Assembly: GCA_951640165.1 (NCBI GenBank)
Contig: OX621255.1
Span: 6,324,001-6,388,000, forward strand
Reading direction: 5' to 3'
DNA from: Pseudoips prasinana
Taxonomy: Eukaryota; Arthropoda; Insecta; Lepidoptera; Nolidae
DNA length: 64,000 nucleotides
Shown here: piece after piece, positions 42,901-54,805 of the stretch
Numbering within the stretch: position 1 is the first letter of the stretch
Layout: every line of letters starts with the position of its first letter
The notes under the pieces: generated by a model
Told to the model about the DNA's origin: nothing
The model's input: the letters and a program-made list of their open reading frames with translations, nothing else
Database searches by the model: none
Made by a program: the position numbers and the translations under genes

Positions 42901-44468
42901 ATTTAAAGGACTTACCAGAAGTTAAGTCGCATCCTACAGCTATTTACAATTTAAATAATTCTAATGCATGTACAATAATCGATTTTAATAAATATTCAAA
43001 ACTAATCAAATTACAACATAGTTTAGCTTACGTACACAGATTCACAAATAATAGTAAACATTCAAACACTAAAATTATAGGTTCACTAACAATTGCCGAG
43101 CTTAATAAAGCTCTCAATTCTTTTGTTCGTATATCCCAGTTAGAGTCATTACCTAAAGAATATGATTTATTATTAAAAGGAAAAGCTATAAATCCTAAAT
43201 CGCATATTGCTTCACTCAATCCATTTTTACATGAAGGCATAATTAGAGTTGGTGGTCGAATACAAGCATCCGAATATAGTTTTGATATGAAACACCCGAT
43301 GTTACTAAGCCCTAACCATACGTTTACTAGACTTTTATTTCAACAGGAGCACCTACGCCTCCTACACGTAGGTCCTCAAGCTCTGCTAGCTTCTATTAGG
43401 ACACGTTTTTGGCCTATAGGTGGCAGAAACGTAGCAAGACGTGTTGTGAGCAATTGCTTTGTTTGTAGGCGATTCAAAGGACAATCGCTGCAAAATATTA
43501 TGGGCAACCTGCCTGCTCAAAGGATTATGCCAGATTTTCCATTTATAACGGTAGGGACTGATTTCGCTGGACCATTTATGATCACGGATCGCAAGGGTCG
43601 TGGTTGTAAGATTACAAAATGTTATTTGTGTATTTTTATTTGCTTTAGGTATAAGTGTATTCATTTAGAGGCAGTAAGCGAACTGTCTAAGGACGCCTTT
43701 ATTTTGGCTTTGAAACGTTTCGTTTCTCGCAGAGGGCTACCTAAGCAAATTTTTTGCGACAATGGTGGAAATTTTGTGGCAGCTTCGAAAGAGCTTAAAG
43801 AGTTTTTTAAATGTAACGCCAACCCTATTTTTGACTTTGCCGCTTCCGAAGGCGTTGAATTTAGCTTCTCACCTGCATACGCTCCGGCCTTCAATGGTTT
43901 GATGGAGGTCGGTGTAAAGTCAGCCAAGTTCCACATGAAGCGCATATTAGGGACCACGCATTTGACGTACGAGGAGTTATGTTCTTTGTTCGCACAGATA
44001 GAATGCATCCTTAATAGTCGTCCCCTTTGCCCCTTAAGTTCTTCTCCTTCCGACTATTATCCCTTGACTCCAGGGCACTTTTTGATTGGTAGACCCCTCA
44101 ACTCGCTTCCATCGCCGTGCCTACAATCCACTAATGCGAACCGTCTCGACAGATTCCAGCGGATCGAGCAGATCAAGCAGCACTTTTGGCAACGCTGGAG
44201 TTACGAGTACATTGCCGAGCTGCAGACGCGAACGAAGTGGCGCACAAAGGTTGAGAACCTGAAGCTCGACGACCTAGTCCTCTTGAAAGAGGAGAACTCT
44301 CCACCATTATATTGGCGACTAGGGCGGATAAGGAAGCTCTACACTGGAGCCGATGGAGTGACGCGTGTCGCTGATATTGACACTGCGCGTGGGACTGTGC
44401 GACGCGCCCTCAATCGAATGGTCCTCCTTCCCAAGCCAGAGGAGTTAGAAAAACTGGAAAGCAGTTGA
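42798..44468 (+). pseudogene. outer BEL integrase region
   Basis: The conserved frame picks up just upstream of WWHGPQFLS (the open frame begins at a TTG at 42828, not a genuine start). It contains the BEL linker (VGGRIQASEY), an HHCC zinc site (HLRLLHVGPQ to CFVCRRFKG) and the integrase core D245 (GTDFAGPF), D311 (CDNGGNF) and E360 (GLMEVGVKS). The C-terminal part is typical of BEL integrases (LTPGHFLIGRPL, then DGVTRVADI). It stops 20 bases before the 3' LTR, leaving no room for an env gene. The frame difference from 39854-42900 is a single break. Confidence 0.88.
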
Positions 44469-44488
44469 GCTTTCCAGCGCCGGGAGGA

Positions 44489-44714
44489 TGTCGGCGCCAT
44501 TGCAACGCCGACGATGTACGCGGGGGCTGAGAGGAGTGCGGGGAGGTTGGCTACTCTCTCCGTACCCTAACGGGCCCGACCGCACCTACAAGACACTCGC
44601 CGATTGCTCCCTCACGGGTCAACACCCCTGTATTACTAATATAATTTATAATCTAATATATCAATTTTGTTATCGGTTGAGTCGACTATTATTTCTATGT
44701 TCCCATACTGAACA
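44489..44714 (+). repeat. outer BEL 3' LTR
   Basis: 226 bp, preceded by the purine-rich cgggagga, two differences from the 5' LTR, followed by ATATT. Confidence 0.93.
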
Positions 44715-44885
44715 ATATTTAGCTAGCTTGTATTAAGTTATTGTCAAGGAGATTATGTTTAGGTTTAATGATTGAAATTTATATTTTACTATATATAGTC
44801 TGAATGGTTCTGTCTATATTAAGGTATTCAGTATTATTATTATAACGGACCTTGTGTTTAAAACGACGGTCGCGCTTTAATGTTA

Positions 44886-45481
44886 CCACAAAAGACAAAA
44901 TATCAGAGATATTCTGATGTAACATTTACGGAGTCGGTACAAAATGTGCGGACGAAGTCGGGGTCATAGTTAGTGTTTAGTATATATTAGCCTTAGTGCA
45001 AAATTTCCACAGTAACAAAGCAGAGAGCTACGTCCACCGGACATTGCTCCAGCGGCTGTAGTCTCAAATGCTCGGACTGAATCAACACTTAGCAGGAAAT
45101 TGCACTTTTGCAATAACCTACTGTAAGCTTTGCTGAGCAATAACCAACTATGATGTGGATTTATTGAACGGTATTGAGTGAAAATGGTGTAGGGGAATAT
45201 GACACTTTAGATAGATATAATTGAAATCGTTATAAAACAACGCAAATCTTTGTGATGAACACGATTGTGACTGTGTCTGGGTGTAATTAATCTTTCATAT
45301 GTATATATTTAGAAATATGGACGGAAGTATAGTGCCATATGTAATTAAATGAGATCGTTATCGGCATCAATTATCGAACTGTATATGACTTTAATAGCCA
45401 CCAATAGTACCAAACTAATGTTTATAATAAGTATTGACAGGTAAATAGCACACGAAAGTTGAAGGCCAAGAGGTGTGTTTT
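44886..45481. other. no gene seen
   Basis: No supported ORF. About 45240-45340 resembles a degraded SINE body (ctgtgtctgggtgtaatta). Confidence 0.45.
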
Positions 45482-45740
45482 TTAGTTGTCTAGTTGCCTT
45501 ATCATGTCAGCCTGATTACGTCTAATGCTGGACAAAAGCCTCCCCAAAGAATGTGGGGATAAGCCATAATCGCCACGCTTGGCAGACGGGTTGGCGATCG
45601 TAGTTTGATGGTCACAGTTCACAGAAACACGCTGCTGTCCGTACTCTGGTAGGTATTCCTTCGGACGATTTCTACTTCCCCCACGGCACCCCATCCCAGG
45701 TGATGATATTGTGATTCGTCACCACACTTATTAATTATTA
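45482..45740 (+). repeat. dispersed repeat family F, copy 3
   Basis: Close match to 10138-10400 through gccataatcgccacgcttgg and the gtaggtattcc segment. Confidence 0.65.
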
Positions 45741-45973
45741 TGGTCTTATGAATTTCTTAGCTATTCACTTATATTAATATAAAGTAAGCAATAAGTATAA
45801 TACCTACTATTGTGACACATATTTGTGGCATTGGGTGTGTTTTCGACAAATACTCTAAACGATACACCAATATCTGTAAAAGTTTCAGACTCCGTATCAC
45901 TAGATGGCGTTGGTGCTGAAATACATCGCGGTATGGTTTCGTAGTTCAATATTAGATGTGGTTTTATTACATA

Positions 45974-46267
45974 CTAGCTGTGCCCGCGACTTCGTCCGCG
46001 TGTTATTTAGTGGTTTCAGTAAAAAAAAATACTTTTCCTAAAATAAAAGTAGCCTAAGTTACTCCTTATTACATCAGCTCCCTGCCAATAAAAGTCCCGT
46101 TAAAAGCGGTCCAGCCATTACAGAGATTAGCCGGAACAAACAGACAGAAAAAAGTTGTAAAAAAAATATTTTGGTGTATATACTGTATATATATTCATAT
46201 TTGTGTAGTAAAAAACGGTTATTTCAATATTACAAACAGACACTCCAATTTTATTTATTTGTATAGA
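45974..46267 (-). repeat. Helitron-like non-autonomous element, different body
   Basis: Left CTAG end with hairpin cgcgacttcgtccgcg. The right edge gtataga gives a TC start on the minus strand. The body differs from 8718-9036. Confidence 0.65.
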
Positions 46268-46920
46268 TTCAACCCTTCTAGTTTAATTGAGGTCAGCAGA
46301 TCACTTTATTTGCCGTCACGGCTATAAGGTTATAAGTTATTATTTTTTAAGTTAATATAGCCTATATTAACTTTGGTGGTACTGAATACTGTTGCCGCCG
46401 GTGATGGCATACCATGTCCATCGCCGGGGCATTATGCCGAGTGCCAACCAGTTTTTGCTGAAATACGACGCATACATTGTAATTAAAGCGTAAGTAGATA
46501 GGTACTAAAATTATATACCTCTATTACGAATTCCTTACCTACTTTATTGTAACATTTATATATTTTATTATGTTTCTCTGTAATACGCCAAGATTTGTTA
46601 AGATGATCTCGTAACATGCATATCTATAATGTGTCGATTTGGTGCAATTGCATAAATGGTATATTGTATTTTTTTAAGAAACAATACTCAGACTAGGGTA
46701 ATGAATCCGTGTGTCGCGGAATACATTACGATAAGTAATAATGATGTTGAAAAACGTAATGAAGTGAGTATGATTATTGTATCTTTGTTATATATAATAA
46801 CAATGTAATAAATTATAAGCCCTAGTTTCTAAGTTGTTTTGCCCTTACAGGGTTTCATGTTGATATTAAAATATATGTAAACAACTATGTACACATGAAT
46901 ACAAATAAACAATAAACTAT
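46268..46920. other. no gene; small palindrome
   Basis: AT-rich. agttaatatag/ctatattaact (around 46352-46374) is a perfect palindrome of 11-nt arms. No ORF support. Confidence 0.5.
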
Positions 46921-47060
46921 AATTGACAGACACAAATAGATACACATCCAGATTCAAAAGAAATCTTTATGGGTCATACAAATAAATGTCCTGTGCGGGA
47001 ATTAAAACCGGGACACGAAGCGGCGAGGTGACTGTTTTAACCTCTGATTCATACGTGTAG
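46921..47060 (-). repeat. tRNA-derived SINE, family C, copy 2 (partial)
   Basis: The minus strand carries box A-like ggttaaaacagtcacctcgc and body up to tgtgtctgtcaatt. Box B is degenerate. Confidence 0.7.
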
Positions 47061-47306
47061 TCATAATATTTAATAAGTAGTTATATTTTCTTTCTTTCTT
47101 TTTGTATCTAAGACTTGCTACTGTCAAGGTGCGTAGATAAACACGAGAGCGCAAAATACCTAATTGTTTGCCAGCTATAAATTATTCTTGTAAAAAACAG
47201 ACTTAACGTGCGGAAATAATTGTTAAGAAACTTATTTGGTAAAAGTAGTTAGAATAACTTTGTTTTTCTCTGTACGTGATGAAGTTCGATGTCGTTCTAC
47301 GAAATA

Positions 47307-47441
47307 CAGACGCCAGCACATCAAGCTACCTCAATCTGTCAAAGTTCTCTAATTGAAAGGGAACTTCATGCTTATGTGATAAAGTTAAAAATCTATAAAA
47401 GAAATTTGACAGATTGGGGTAGCTGGATTTGCTGGCGTCTG
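47307..47441 (+). mobile_element. 135-bp MITE, copy 4
   Basis: Same ends as copy 1, TA on both sides. Confidence 0.85.
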
Positions 47442-47479
47442 TACATGTGTTTGTTGAAGTGTTGAAGATTGTGATTCTA

Positions 47480-47640
47480 GCGTAATTTTACAGTTTCCCG
47501 CGTTACCGGGGCTCACCCCCTCTAGAGAAGTTCACGGCAGGATAGGTTTAGTCGTTGCGAGTCCGCCATGGCCACCCGCAGACATCCATTGCGGGTTGCA
47601 TGCGTAGGAATTCAGCTTGTCTTTAACAAGGCGACTACAT
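47480..47640 (+). repeat. GC-rich dispersed repeat fragment
   Basis: Matches the end of 10540-10830 (agaagttcacggcaggatag, then cattgcgggttgcatgcgta). Confidence 0.55.
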
Positions 47641-47745
47641 TACACTACTTTAATTTTAATTTGTTATGACGAAACAGAAAGTTAAATCCACACTGTTTAA
47701 TAAACTTATATCATTATAGCTGAGCTGAGCTGAGCATTATATTGA

Positions 47746-48120
47746 CTGCCTCGTTGGTCTAGCGGTAGCGTGTGCAACCGCAGAAAATGAGGTTCAAATC
47801 CCAGGTCGGGCCTAAAAGTGATTTTGGGATTTTTCCGTAAAAAGAAATTTCTCATTATCAGCCCGAAGTCTGGAAGGTGGCGGTATTACACCCCCGTGCC
47901 TCGGAGAGCACGTAAAGCCGTCGGTCCTGTACCTGACCTCTTTCCGGTCGTGTTGCTAGTCGTCCCATCGGATCATGAGAGTGATGGAATAGAAAGTGCC
48001 CCTGTGTTTGCGCACACACTTGTGCACTATAATATGTCCTGCACAATTGGCTAATCTCCATTGAGAATGGCCGCCGTGGTCGGAATTCGGCCGGGAAGAC
48101 ATCATCATCATCATCATTAT
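47746..48120 (+). repeat. tRNA-derived SINE, family E, full length
   Basis: Head with box A-like TGGTCTAGCGGTAGCG and box B GGTTCAAATCCC, a long body (ccatcggatcatgagagtga, later gcacaattggctaatctcca) and a (CAT)n tail. The tRNA-like head lacks a pairing acceptor stem, so it is not a tRNA gene. A partial copy lies at 52430-52585. Confidence 0.75.
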
Positions 48121-48162
48121 AGAAGTTATGGAGATGTGTATGAACACATCTCCATAACTTCT
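48121..48162. repeat. perfect hairpin at the SINE tail, 19-nt arms
   Basis: 48121-48139 (agaagttatggagatgtgt) and 48144-48162 are exact complements, loop atga. Confidence 0.95.
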
Positions 48163-48401
48163 TACATACCAACAAAATATTTTTTAGAATTAAAACTTCT
48201 TTACGCCCGCTTTACTTGGGGAGTAAGCTGGTGAATGCGTGACGAGAGCGTTACGAATATATACCTTCTAGAGAGGGATAGGACTTACTTGTAGGGATAG
48301 GAGTCTCTGGTTTGGTTTATTTCTCTTAAATTGTCTTAAAAGCTAATTACATAGCCCCACAAAACTGGTTACGCAGTTTAACTGTGAGATCACTGAGTCT
48401 A

Positions 48402-48721
48402 TCTATATATATAAAAATGAAACCCGTTTTCCGTTGTCACGAATTCACGCGTGAACGGCTGGACCGATTTCACTATTTTTTTTTATTGTGTTTGTTATTG
48501 TCAGGAGAAGGTTCTTATGTAAAAAAAAGAATTTAAAATTGCGCGGAAAATAAGAAAATTTAAGAATACTTCACAACCAAATATTATTTCTAATCTAACC
48601 TTAGCGCTTTGGACAATATAACCTTTTTTAATGTAACTTTTTTTTATTTGACATAGTATTGACAGATAGCGTGCGTTAATAGTCATCGTTAAGACAGGAC
48701 AAGGTCTGTCGGGTCAGCTAG
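48402..48721 (+). repeat. Helitron-like non-autonomous element
   Basis: Starts TCTATATATATAAAAATG after A and ends with hairpin gacaggacaaggtctgtc and CTAG before T. Third body type in the window. Confidence 0.65.
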
Positions 48722-48770
48722 TATTACAATAATAATAAAATAATATCAGGTAAATCTATAACCTTATACT

Positions 48771-49025
48771 ACGGTCACCGTAGCCTAGTTGGTAGTGGTC
48801 CTGCCTACGAAGTTGATGGTCTTGGGTTCGAATCCCGGTAAGTGCAGATATTTGTGTCATGAGCACGAATATTTGTTTCTGAGTCATGGATGTTTTCTAT
48901 GTACATAAGTATTTATCTATCTATATAAGTATGTATATCGTCGCCTGGTACCCATAGTACAAACTTTGCTTAGTTTGGGGCTAGGATGATCTGCGTTACA
49001 TTGTCCTTAGATATTATTATTATTA
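48771..49025 (+). repeat. tRNA-derived SINE, family A, copy 6
   Basis: Intact box A and box B (GGTTCGAATCC), full body and (ATT)n end. Confidence 0.9.
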
Positions 49026-49777
49026 ATATGTAGGTACCTACATTTTATATAGTATCTAATATATATCTCTTTAGTTGACGTGCGAATATTCATTTCTTAT
49101 CTTCTTGTCTGATGTCAACAGGTATAACCTAATTTACGATCTACAATTAACAAATTTGACTTTTTCCTATATCAAAACATATTATACAGTCAAAATCATA
49201 AAAAAAATATTTGATATGCTTTAAAATATGCTTTTCCAAAAGCAATAAAAAAAGGCTTCATAAAAATAACAACATAAATTAGTTCGAAAAGCCAACTAGG
49301 CATTGGTAGTACTTCCTAAACAAAACTAACATAGTGTGAAATGAGAACAAAACAAAAGCAGATATTAAAAATGAAAATCTCAATTCAAAATATAGAAATG
49401 TTGCATTAAAACGAGAAACAAAGCTTCGCTCTTTGGTAGGCCATTCGAATAGTATCGCTGGTGAGAGCCTGGAGTACGGAGTGGCGGTACTCGACATAGA
49501 TTCGTGGTGAAACTCAACGAGGGTAAAACGGAACTCGCTTTTGTGAGTTTGTTTCTAGTTTTTACGGTACAGCCTGTACCATAAAAATATAAACATGATA
49601 TATCGAAAATGTATGAAACATTATTTTATTAGAAGTATAATATATATGTATTCTGACTATATAATAATATATGCTTACCTATAGAAAAAAAAGAAAAACA
49701 TAATAACTTAAAATGTCTTTGAAAAAAAAAAATGATATCTATAGTATGTAATATTTATATATAATAATAATAATATC
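49026..49777. other. no gene recognised; one open frame on minus strand
   Basis: A 72-codon minus-strand frame at 49279-49497 begins MSSTATPYSRLSPAILFEWP and has a hydrophobic C-terminal half. I do not recognise it, and its length is compatible with chance. Confidence 0.35.
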
Positions 49778-49936
49778 TAGGGACAATGTCACACATATCA
49801 TCCTAGCCCCAAACTAAGCAAAGCTTGTACTATGGGTGCCAGGCGACGATATACATACTTATATAGATAAATAAATACTTATACACATAGAAAACATCCA
49901 TGACCAAGAAACAAATATTCGTGCTCATCACACAGC
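49778..49936 (-). repeat. tRNA-derived SINE, family A, copy 7 (headless)
   Basis: Tail and body present; the tRNA-like head is missing, so this is a 5'-truncated copy. Confidence 0.85.
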
Positions 49937-50034
49937 ATATAATATAATATATTTATGTTAAAATATTTTATAAAAAGTAATTGTTTTCGTTAAATGACGC
50001 ATCCTCGCGCAGTGTTTCATTATACGTATTTCAG

Positions 50035-50312
50035 ACTGGACTTTTAGTCTAGTGATTAGTGACTCTAACGGCTAATCTAGAGGTTGTGGGTTCGATTCCA
50101 ACCCGGGACATATCTTTGTGTGAAGAACACTATTATTTGGTCTGTGTTTAGGTGTTCATTTATCTTACCCATATCTTTCTAAATACATTCATAATTATTT
50201 AGAAATATATAAGTATGTTTATCAGTTGTCTGGTTGCCATAGTAAAGGCTCTGCCTAGTTTAGAATCAGATGACAGTGTGTAATTTCCCCAAGATAATAA
50301 TTATTATTATAT
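50035..50312 (+). repeat. tRNA-derived SINE, family D, copy 2
   Basis: Head with tagtctagtgattagtgac and box B GGTTCGATTCC, tail gcctagtttagaatcagatg, (ATT)n-like end. Confidence 0.75.
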
Positions 50313-51590
50313 AATATGTTATGATTTTATCTCAATCAGAACACTTCAATTGCCACATATGCCCAAATACATGAATAAGTTAGAAGTAGTCTTATAAGCA
50401 TTATAATTTTATATTATAATTAGCATTTTCTGTTTTATCTGAAACGAATCTCATCTGCCATATATACTATAAGAAGCTTGAAAATATATAATTACATTTA
50501 AAACGACATTTCAACAGAGTAACAGAAAGAGGGTAAGTATGAGTATGTCATAATATCTTTTTATATTTGACCTAGCTAAGGCCATCCCTTTCTACAAGAC
50601 AACGAACGATGTAAAATGAGCCACTTGGGTCTAAGGGCACAGTATATTTACTTCACACAGTAATTTCACTAAGACATTTATGCCACCAAGAAAATAAAAC
50701 ATGCAAATGTGTGATGTTTAAGTAAATTGCACACAACTTTAAACATTTGGCAAACACTATTGTATACTTACTACTACCACCTTTTTACATGCTTTATGTT
50801 AGCTTTAATTGTATGTTTGTTTGTAACCGACTCCTTTGGGCGTGATTTTGACCTAATTTTAACGGCCAAATTTAATTCCAACTTTGTAAATTTATCGAGG
50901 ACCTATGACAATACACTAATTTCATGAGATCTTATTTTTCCTTGTTAATGCAAAGGTTGTCTGGAAGACAAAAACATACAAAGCGATAAGTCCGCCGATT
51001 GTACCTGTATTTACTTATTTTGAAATTATGGGCATGTACATTATTATACAGTATCATATATTTTTGCAATAATAAGCATATTTTTTTATTTGATTCCAGG
51101 AATAATAATTGAGATCACCGTTTGTATTAACCGTAGATCTATGTCGGTGGTCTTATTTTATTCCAGAAATTTAAAAAAGTTGCCTATCTGTTACAAACTG
51201 TAGTCTGTGTTTGCGGTAAGCGTGTAATTCGACCCCGTAACGTACGGAAGACTAAATTGTTTGTAAAATGACAGGGCGTGCCGCGCCTCTACATTTTCGG
51301 GGGCTATGATGTTTTCAGGCGAAATTCAGTTCGTTAGATAAGACTTCTGCGTGTAATTGGAAATTACAGGTTATATCTTTCCTTTTTGCTTTGTTTAATT
51401 TTTGAGATTTTAATTAAAAGCATAGAATACCTTAAGGAGTGCGACTATGGTGAAGTTTTGTTTCAAATTCATTTTAAAATTAGAATGACATACTTAAAAA
51501 TGAATATGTATTTTCTGCTTACGTTTATCAGCATTCTGAATTCAGATTTGTATACCACTAGGAAATAATTATAAAAATAATGCTTTATGC
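50313..51590. other. no gene seen
   Basis: Nearly 1.3 kb of AT-rich sequence. The open frames are short and without motifs. Confidence 0.5.
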
Positions 51591-51690
51591 CGCTGGATGC
51601 GGGTATCGCAAGACTGGCAATTGTGGAGATATCCGGGGGAGCCCTATATCTAGCCGTGGACAGTTTCGGCTAATGTGTTGATAATGCTTA
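51591..51690 (+). pseudogene. RTE-clade LINE C-terminal fragment
   Basis: Reads RWMRVSQDWQLWR, a degraded form of the motif at 14211-14394. Confidence 0.6.
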
Positions 51691-52110
51691 TTAAGACAGA
51701 AAATAACTTGCCTATTTTAGTTTCATCCATGTTACACAAAAAAGACAAAACTACACATCACATCAAAGTATTCTCTAGCTTTAGAATATCGCTAATAACT
51801 TGGAAGATCCTGAAATGAACCTGGCCACCAAGCCTGTTTTTTCTACTTAAATCTTGCTGTTTTCTTTTAAAATTGGCCGTAGTTAGAAAGTATTTATGAT
51901 GTTTCTATTATTAACAGTAAATAATTATGAGGTTTGCCTTCGCGGCGTATGAGTTACATCCAAGAGGCACCAATAGAGTGCTGCTATTTATTATTTTAAT
52001 ATATCGTCGCTTAAGAGTGAAAACCAAAATTCTACAGGAGAAACCGTCTTAAAAGTCTTCTTAAAACCATGTACTAAATATTCTTTCATGGACAGAAATT
52101 AAACTTAACA

Positions 52111-52208
52111 GGAAGCCGCTGGATGCCGCCAGCGCAGGACCGGCTATTGTGGAGATCCTTGGGGGAGGCCATTGTCCAGCAGTGGACGTCTTTCGGCCGA
52201 TATGATAG
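52111..52208 (+). pseudogene. RTE-clade LINE C-terminal fragment
   Basis: Reads SRWMPPAQDRLLWRSLGEA and VQQWTSFG, closest of the three to the intact family. Confidence 0.7.
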
Positions 52209-52239
52209 TGTCATTCACTTTATTGTATATATTTTAAGT

Positions 52240-52585
52240 TAAACCTTGTGTCAGCAGCAGCGTCTCTCTGTGTACTATGACTATCAAACTGCACCGGCTG
52301 TCAACCGTGGTGATTATGACATATCCCTCCAAAAGATGGACACAATCCATCATGGCAATCTTTTCGAGAGACCTTTGTCCCGTAGTGGCCGTAATTTGGC
52401 TGACATGATGAACCCCGTGTCTTGGAGATGTCGCACGCTCTGCACTCCAAACTGTTTCCAACCATCCCATCGGATCATAAGAATGATATGAAGAGTACAC
52501 CTCGTGAACTATAACGAGAGATATCTAGTATATCCATTAAGAATGACAAGACAAATTCGACCAGGAGAACATTATTAAAAACCAT
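52240..52585 (-). repeat. family F fragment joined to a family E SINE fragment
   Basis: 52240-52430 is the inverse of the 10138 family. From 52430 the plus strand follows the family E SINE body (ccatcccatcggatcata, then a degenerate end). Confidence 0.55.
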
Positions 52586-53089
52586 TCTTTGAACATGTAG
52601 TGACATCGAATCGAGTTTCCAATAGTACAGGCGCTCGTTAGGGCGGTAAAATGTAACAGATGCAACCAGAATAGCGGCTGCGTTCGTGAATTTATGGACA
52701 ATTGTTCTGCATAGTGAACCGCTGAGTACCGGGCTTCTATTTCAATCGACTCTGTTTGTACTCATTTAATTGTATGAAATTTTACATAGCTGCACTGAAA
52801 CTATTTAAATATTGTGTATTTATACATAAATAAATAATTCGATTTTCTACATTCTATAAGTATGGTTCTTATTTGGAAATTTGATACCCATTTGTTAAGA
52901 GGGCAACTAGCCTTATCAGCATGACACGTATTTGAAGAGGATTGCACCGCGCATCAGACACAGCATCGGCGATACACGAGGTTTCTTGTTCGGCTGTTTC
53001 GCTTCCTTTGACCTAACATCGGTGAGAACGGACCTTTCTTTAGTTATACCATTACATTTGAAGAAAAGAAAGAAAATATTATTTATTTT
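52586..53089. other. no gene seen
   Basis: No supported ORF or repeat. Confidence 0.45.
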
Positions 53090-53560
53090 TGCTCAGAACA
53101 TCTATCTATAGTTTTTTGAATTCAAAGACAATATTAGGTTTTAGGTTTAAAGATTCAATAAAAACAAATAAGTCACTTACTTGAGAACAATAAATAATAA
53201 CTTATAATAAATTACATAAGGTCAAGTTCGTAGTTTCCCTAAGTACATACATTTTTCTTATGATAAGGTGTGGTACTCATCTAATGTACCCACTTTCCCT
53301 AGGTTAAGATATTAAGTAAGATTGTTGTACATATTGAAATAATCGGGTTTTGAATACATTAGATGAGTGTACATGTTTAATGTCTGGTGGTAGTTTGTTG
53401 TACATCTGTGCCCCTTGATAAGTCAGCATCTTCTTGCCATAATTTGTCCTAATCTTAGGTAAGACCAAAAAACTGATATTAAAACTAATATTAACAAACG
53501 TCAAGTGACTCATATGCGTATGAAAACTCTTATATCGCACCTTTCATTTACAATTCATTG
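53090..53560 (-). pseudogene. CR1/Jockey-type LINE 3' end
   Basis: The minus-strand frame 53304-53540 ends RTNYGKKMLTYQGAQMYNKL then PPDIK and FKTRLFQY, the C-terminus common to CR1/Jockey ORF2 proteins. No catalytic domain is left. Confidence 0.65.
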
Positions 53561-54184
53561 TAATATATTCATCTAAGATAATTTATAATAATTGATTACC
53601 TTGTAATAAGTTTTGTAATTGTCTACGCAAATGGTTGATAGACGAATGTTTTTATTCAGTAGACGAATTTATCAAAACATATTCTAAAAGCTCCTATCAC
53701 TTTAGAAATGCGCTGTAATCACAATTGTCCTATGGCTATATTTATAATTGAAATATATAAGTTTGAAATGTAATATTAGACAGGTTAATCTACAATACAA
53801 TTAATTAAAATTTCTTATTGTCTAACTTATATTATGTATTTCTGTTCTTCGTAATTTCTTGACTTGTAGTGTTATATGTGTAAATGTTGGTATAAACCAA
53901 ACTAAATATGATTCTTTGTTAAATTAACTTAAAATGAATAGCTGACATATTGTATCAATTTAAATACTTGTGACTCAACCAATACCTTTGCGTGCTTTTT
54001 TAATAATGGCAAATGTGTATTTGTACCGATTATAAAGATTTTTTACCAACTTTATGTACCACATTTAATGCAAATAAATAAATATCAAATCTTTGTGGAA
54101 ACTGAAATATTCCACTTTACTACCAGAAATTCTACAATTTTATTGAAGCTCCCAATGGCAGGCGCCCCATACGTATATCTCATT
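53561..54184. other. no gene seen
   Basis: AT-rich; nothing recognised. Confidence 0.45.
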
Positions 54185-54410
54185 AAATAAATAAATAAAA
54201 TAAAATAAAAAGGTTTTTATTCACGTAGACTATAAAAAAGCGCTAGTAAATAGTCAGAACATGTTTGTATTAATACAGTTATTATTTCTAGTTACTTATT
54301 ACAGATATTTAGGTACACGGAATGGTAAAACATTTATACAATTTATTTTAAATTGGTAGTGACATTTAGCTAGCTTGTATTAAGTTATTGTCAAGGAGAT
54401 TATGTTTAGT
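54185..54410 (-). repeat. LINE 3'-end repeat, family L, uninterrupted copy
   Basis: Provides the empty-site reference (gtgacatttagctagc) for the outer BEL insertion. Confidence 0.7.
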
Positions 54411-54480
54411 TGAAGTCTGTCATACCTTTTATAGGCAAGGAACATTCATACCTTTTATAGGTAAGTAACATAGCTAGAAG

Positions 54481-54713
54481 CTCTCACCAACCCATAAGTG
54501 ATCGGCGAGGTTAAGCAACTAGGCTCGCGGTCAGTCCATGGATAGGTGACCGCTAAAGTGGTTTAAGTTCTAAGCGTTCGCAGGGCACGTTAAACAGTCA
54601 GTCCCGGTTGTAGTCATTAGACAACAGTCGTTAAGCCATGTCAGTAGCCTACTGCTGGGCGGTTTGAACATCTCTGACACTAGGTTAACCACTGCCCATA
54701 CGATAAGTGTTAT
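54481..54713 (+). repeat. 5S rRNA-derived SINE, copy 3
   Basis: Contains gtgatcggcgaggttaagca, then actaggctcgcggtcagtcc and ggtgaccgc, the best-preserved 5S-like head of the three. The body ends ccactgcccatacgataag. Confidence 0.82.
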
Positions 54714-54739
54714 TATACTTACGACAAGTGTTATTAAAA

Positions 54740-54805
54740 CATATATCAACCATTTGCACATAACGACTTAATAATAAGTCGTTATGTGCTAATGGTTGAT
54801 ATATG
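54740..54805. repeat. near-perfect hairpin, 31-nt arms, 4-nt loop
   Basis: 54740-54770 and 54775-54805 are complementary with one mismatch. Confidence 0.95.

Larger units (their letters stand above)
28689..44714 (+). mobile_element. outer BEL/Pao LTR retrotransposon, interrupted by a second one
   Basis: Two 226-bp LTRs bound the element, with ATATT at both sides (28684-28688 and 44715-44719). The uninterrupted site is seen in the family L copy at 54355. Subtracting the 8998-bp inner element and one GTGTA leaves about 7.0 kb, a normal BEL size. It encodes gag, protease, reverse transcriptase, RNase H and integrase, and no env. Gag is split by the inner element. Confidence 0.93.

Noticed and set aside
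47755..47815. possible tRNA gene
   Set aside because: Boxes A and B are present but no 7-bp acceptor stem forms, and a long SINE body with a (CAT)n tail follows.
54481..54560. possible 5S rRNA gene
   Set aside because: Only the central part resembles 5S, the ends do not pair, and the same unit with a SINE body occurs three times.
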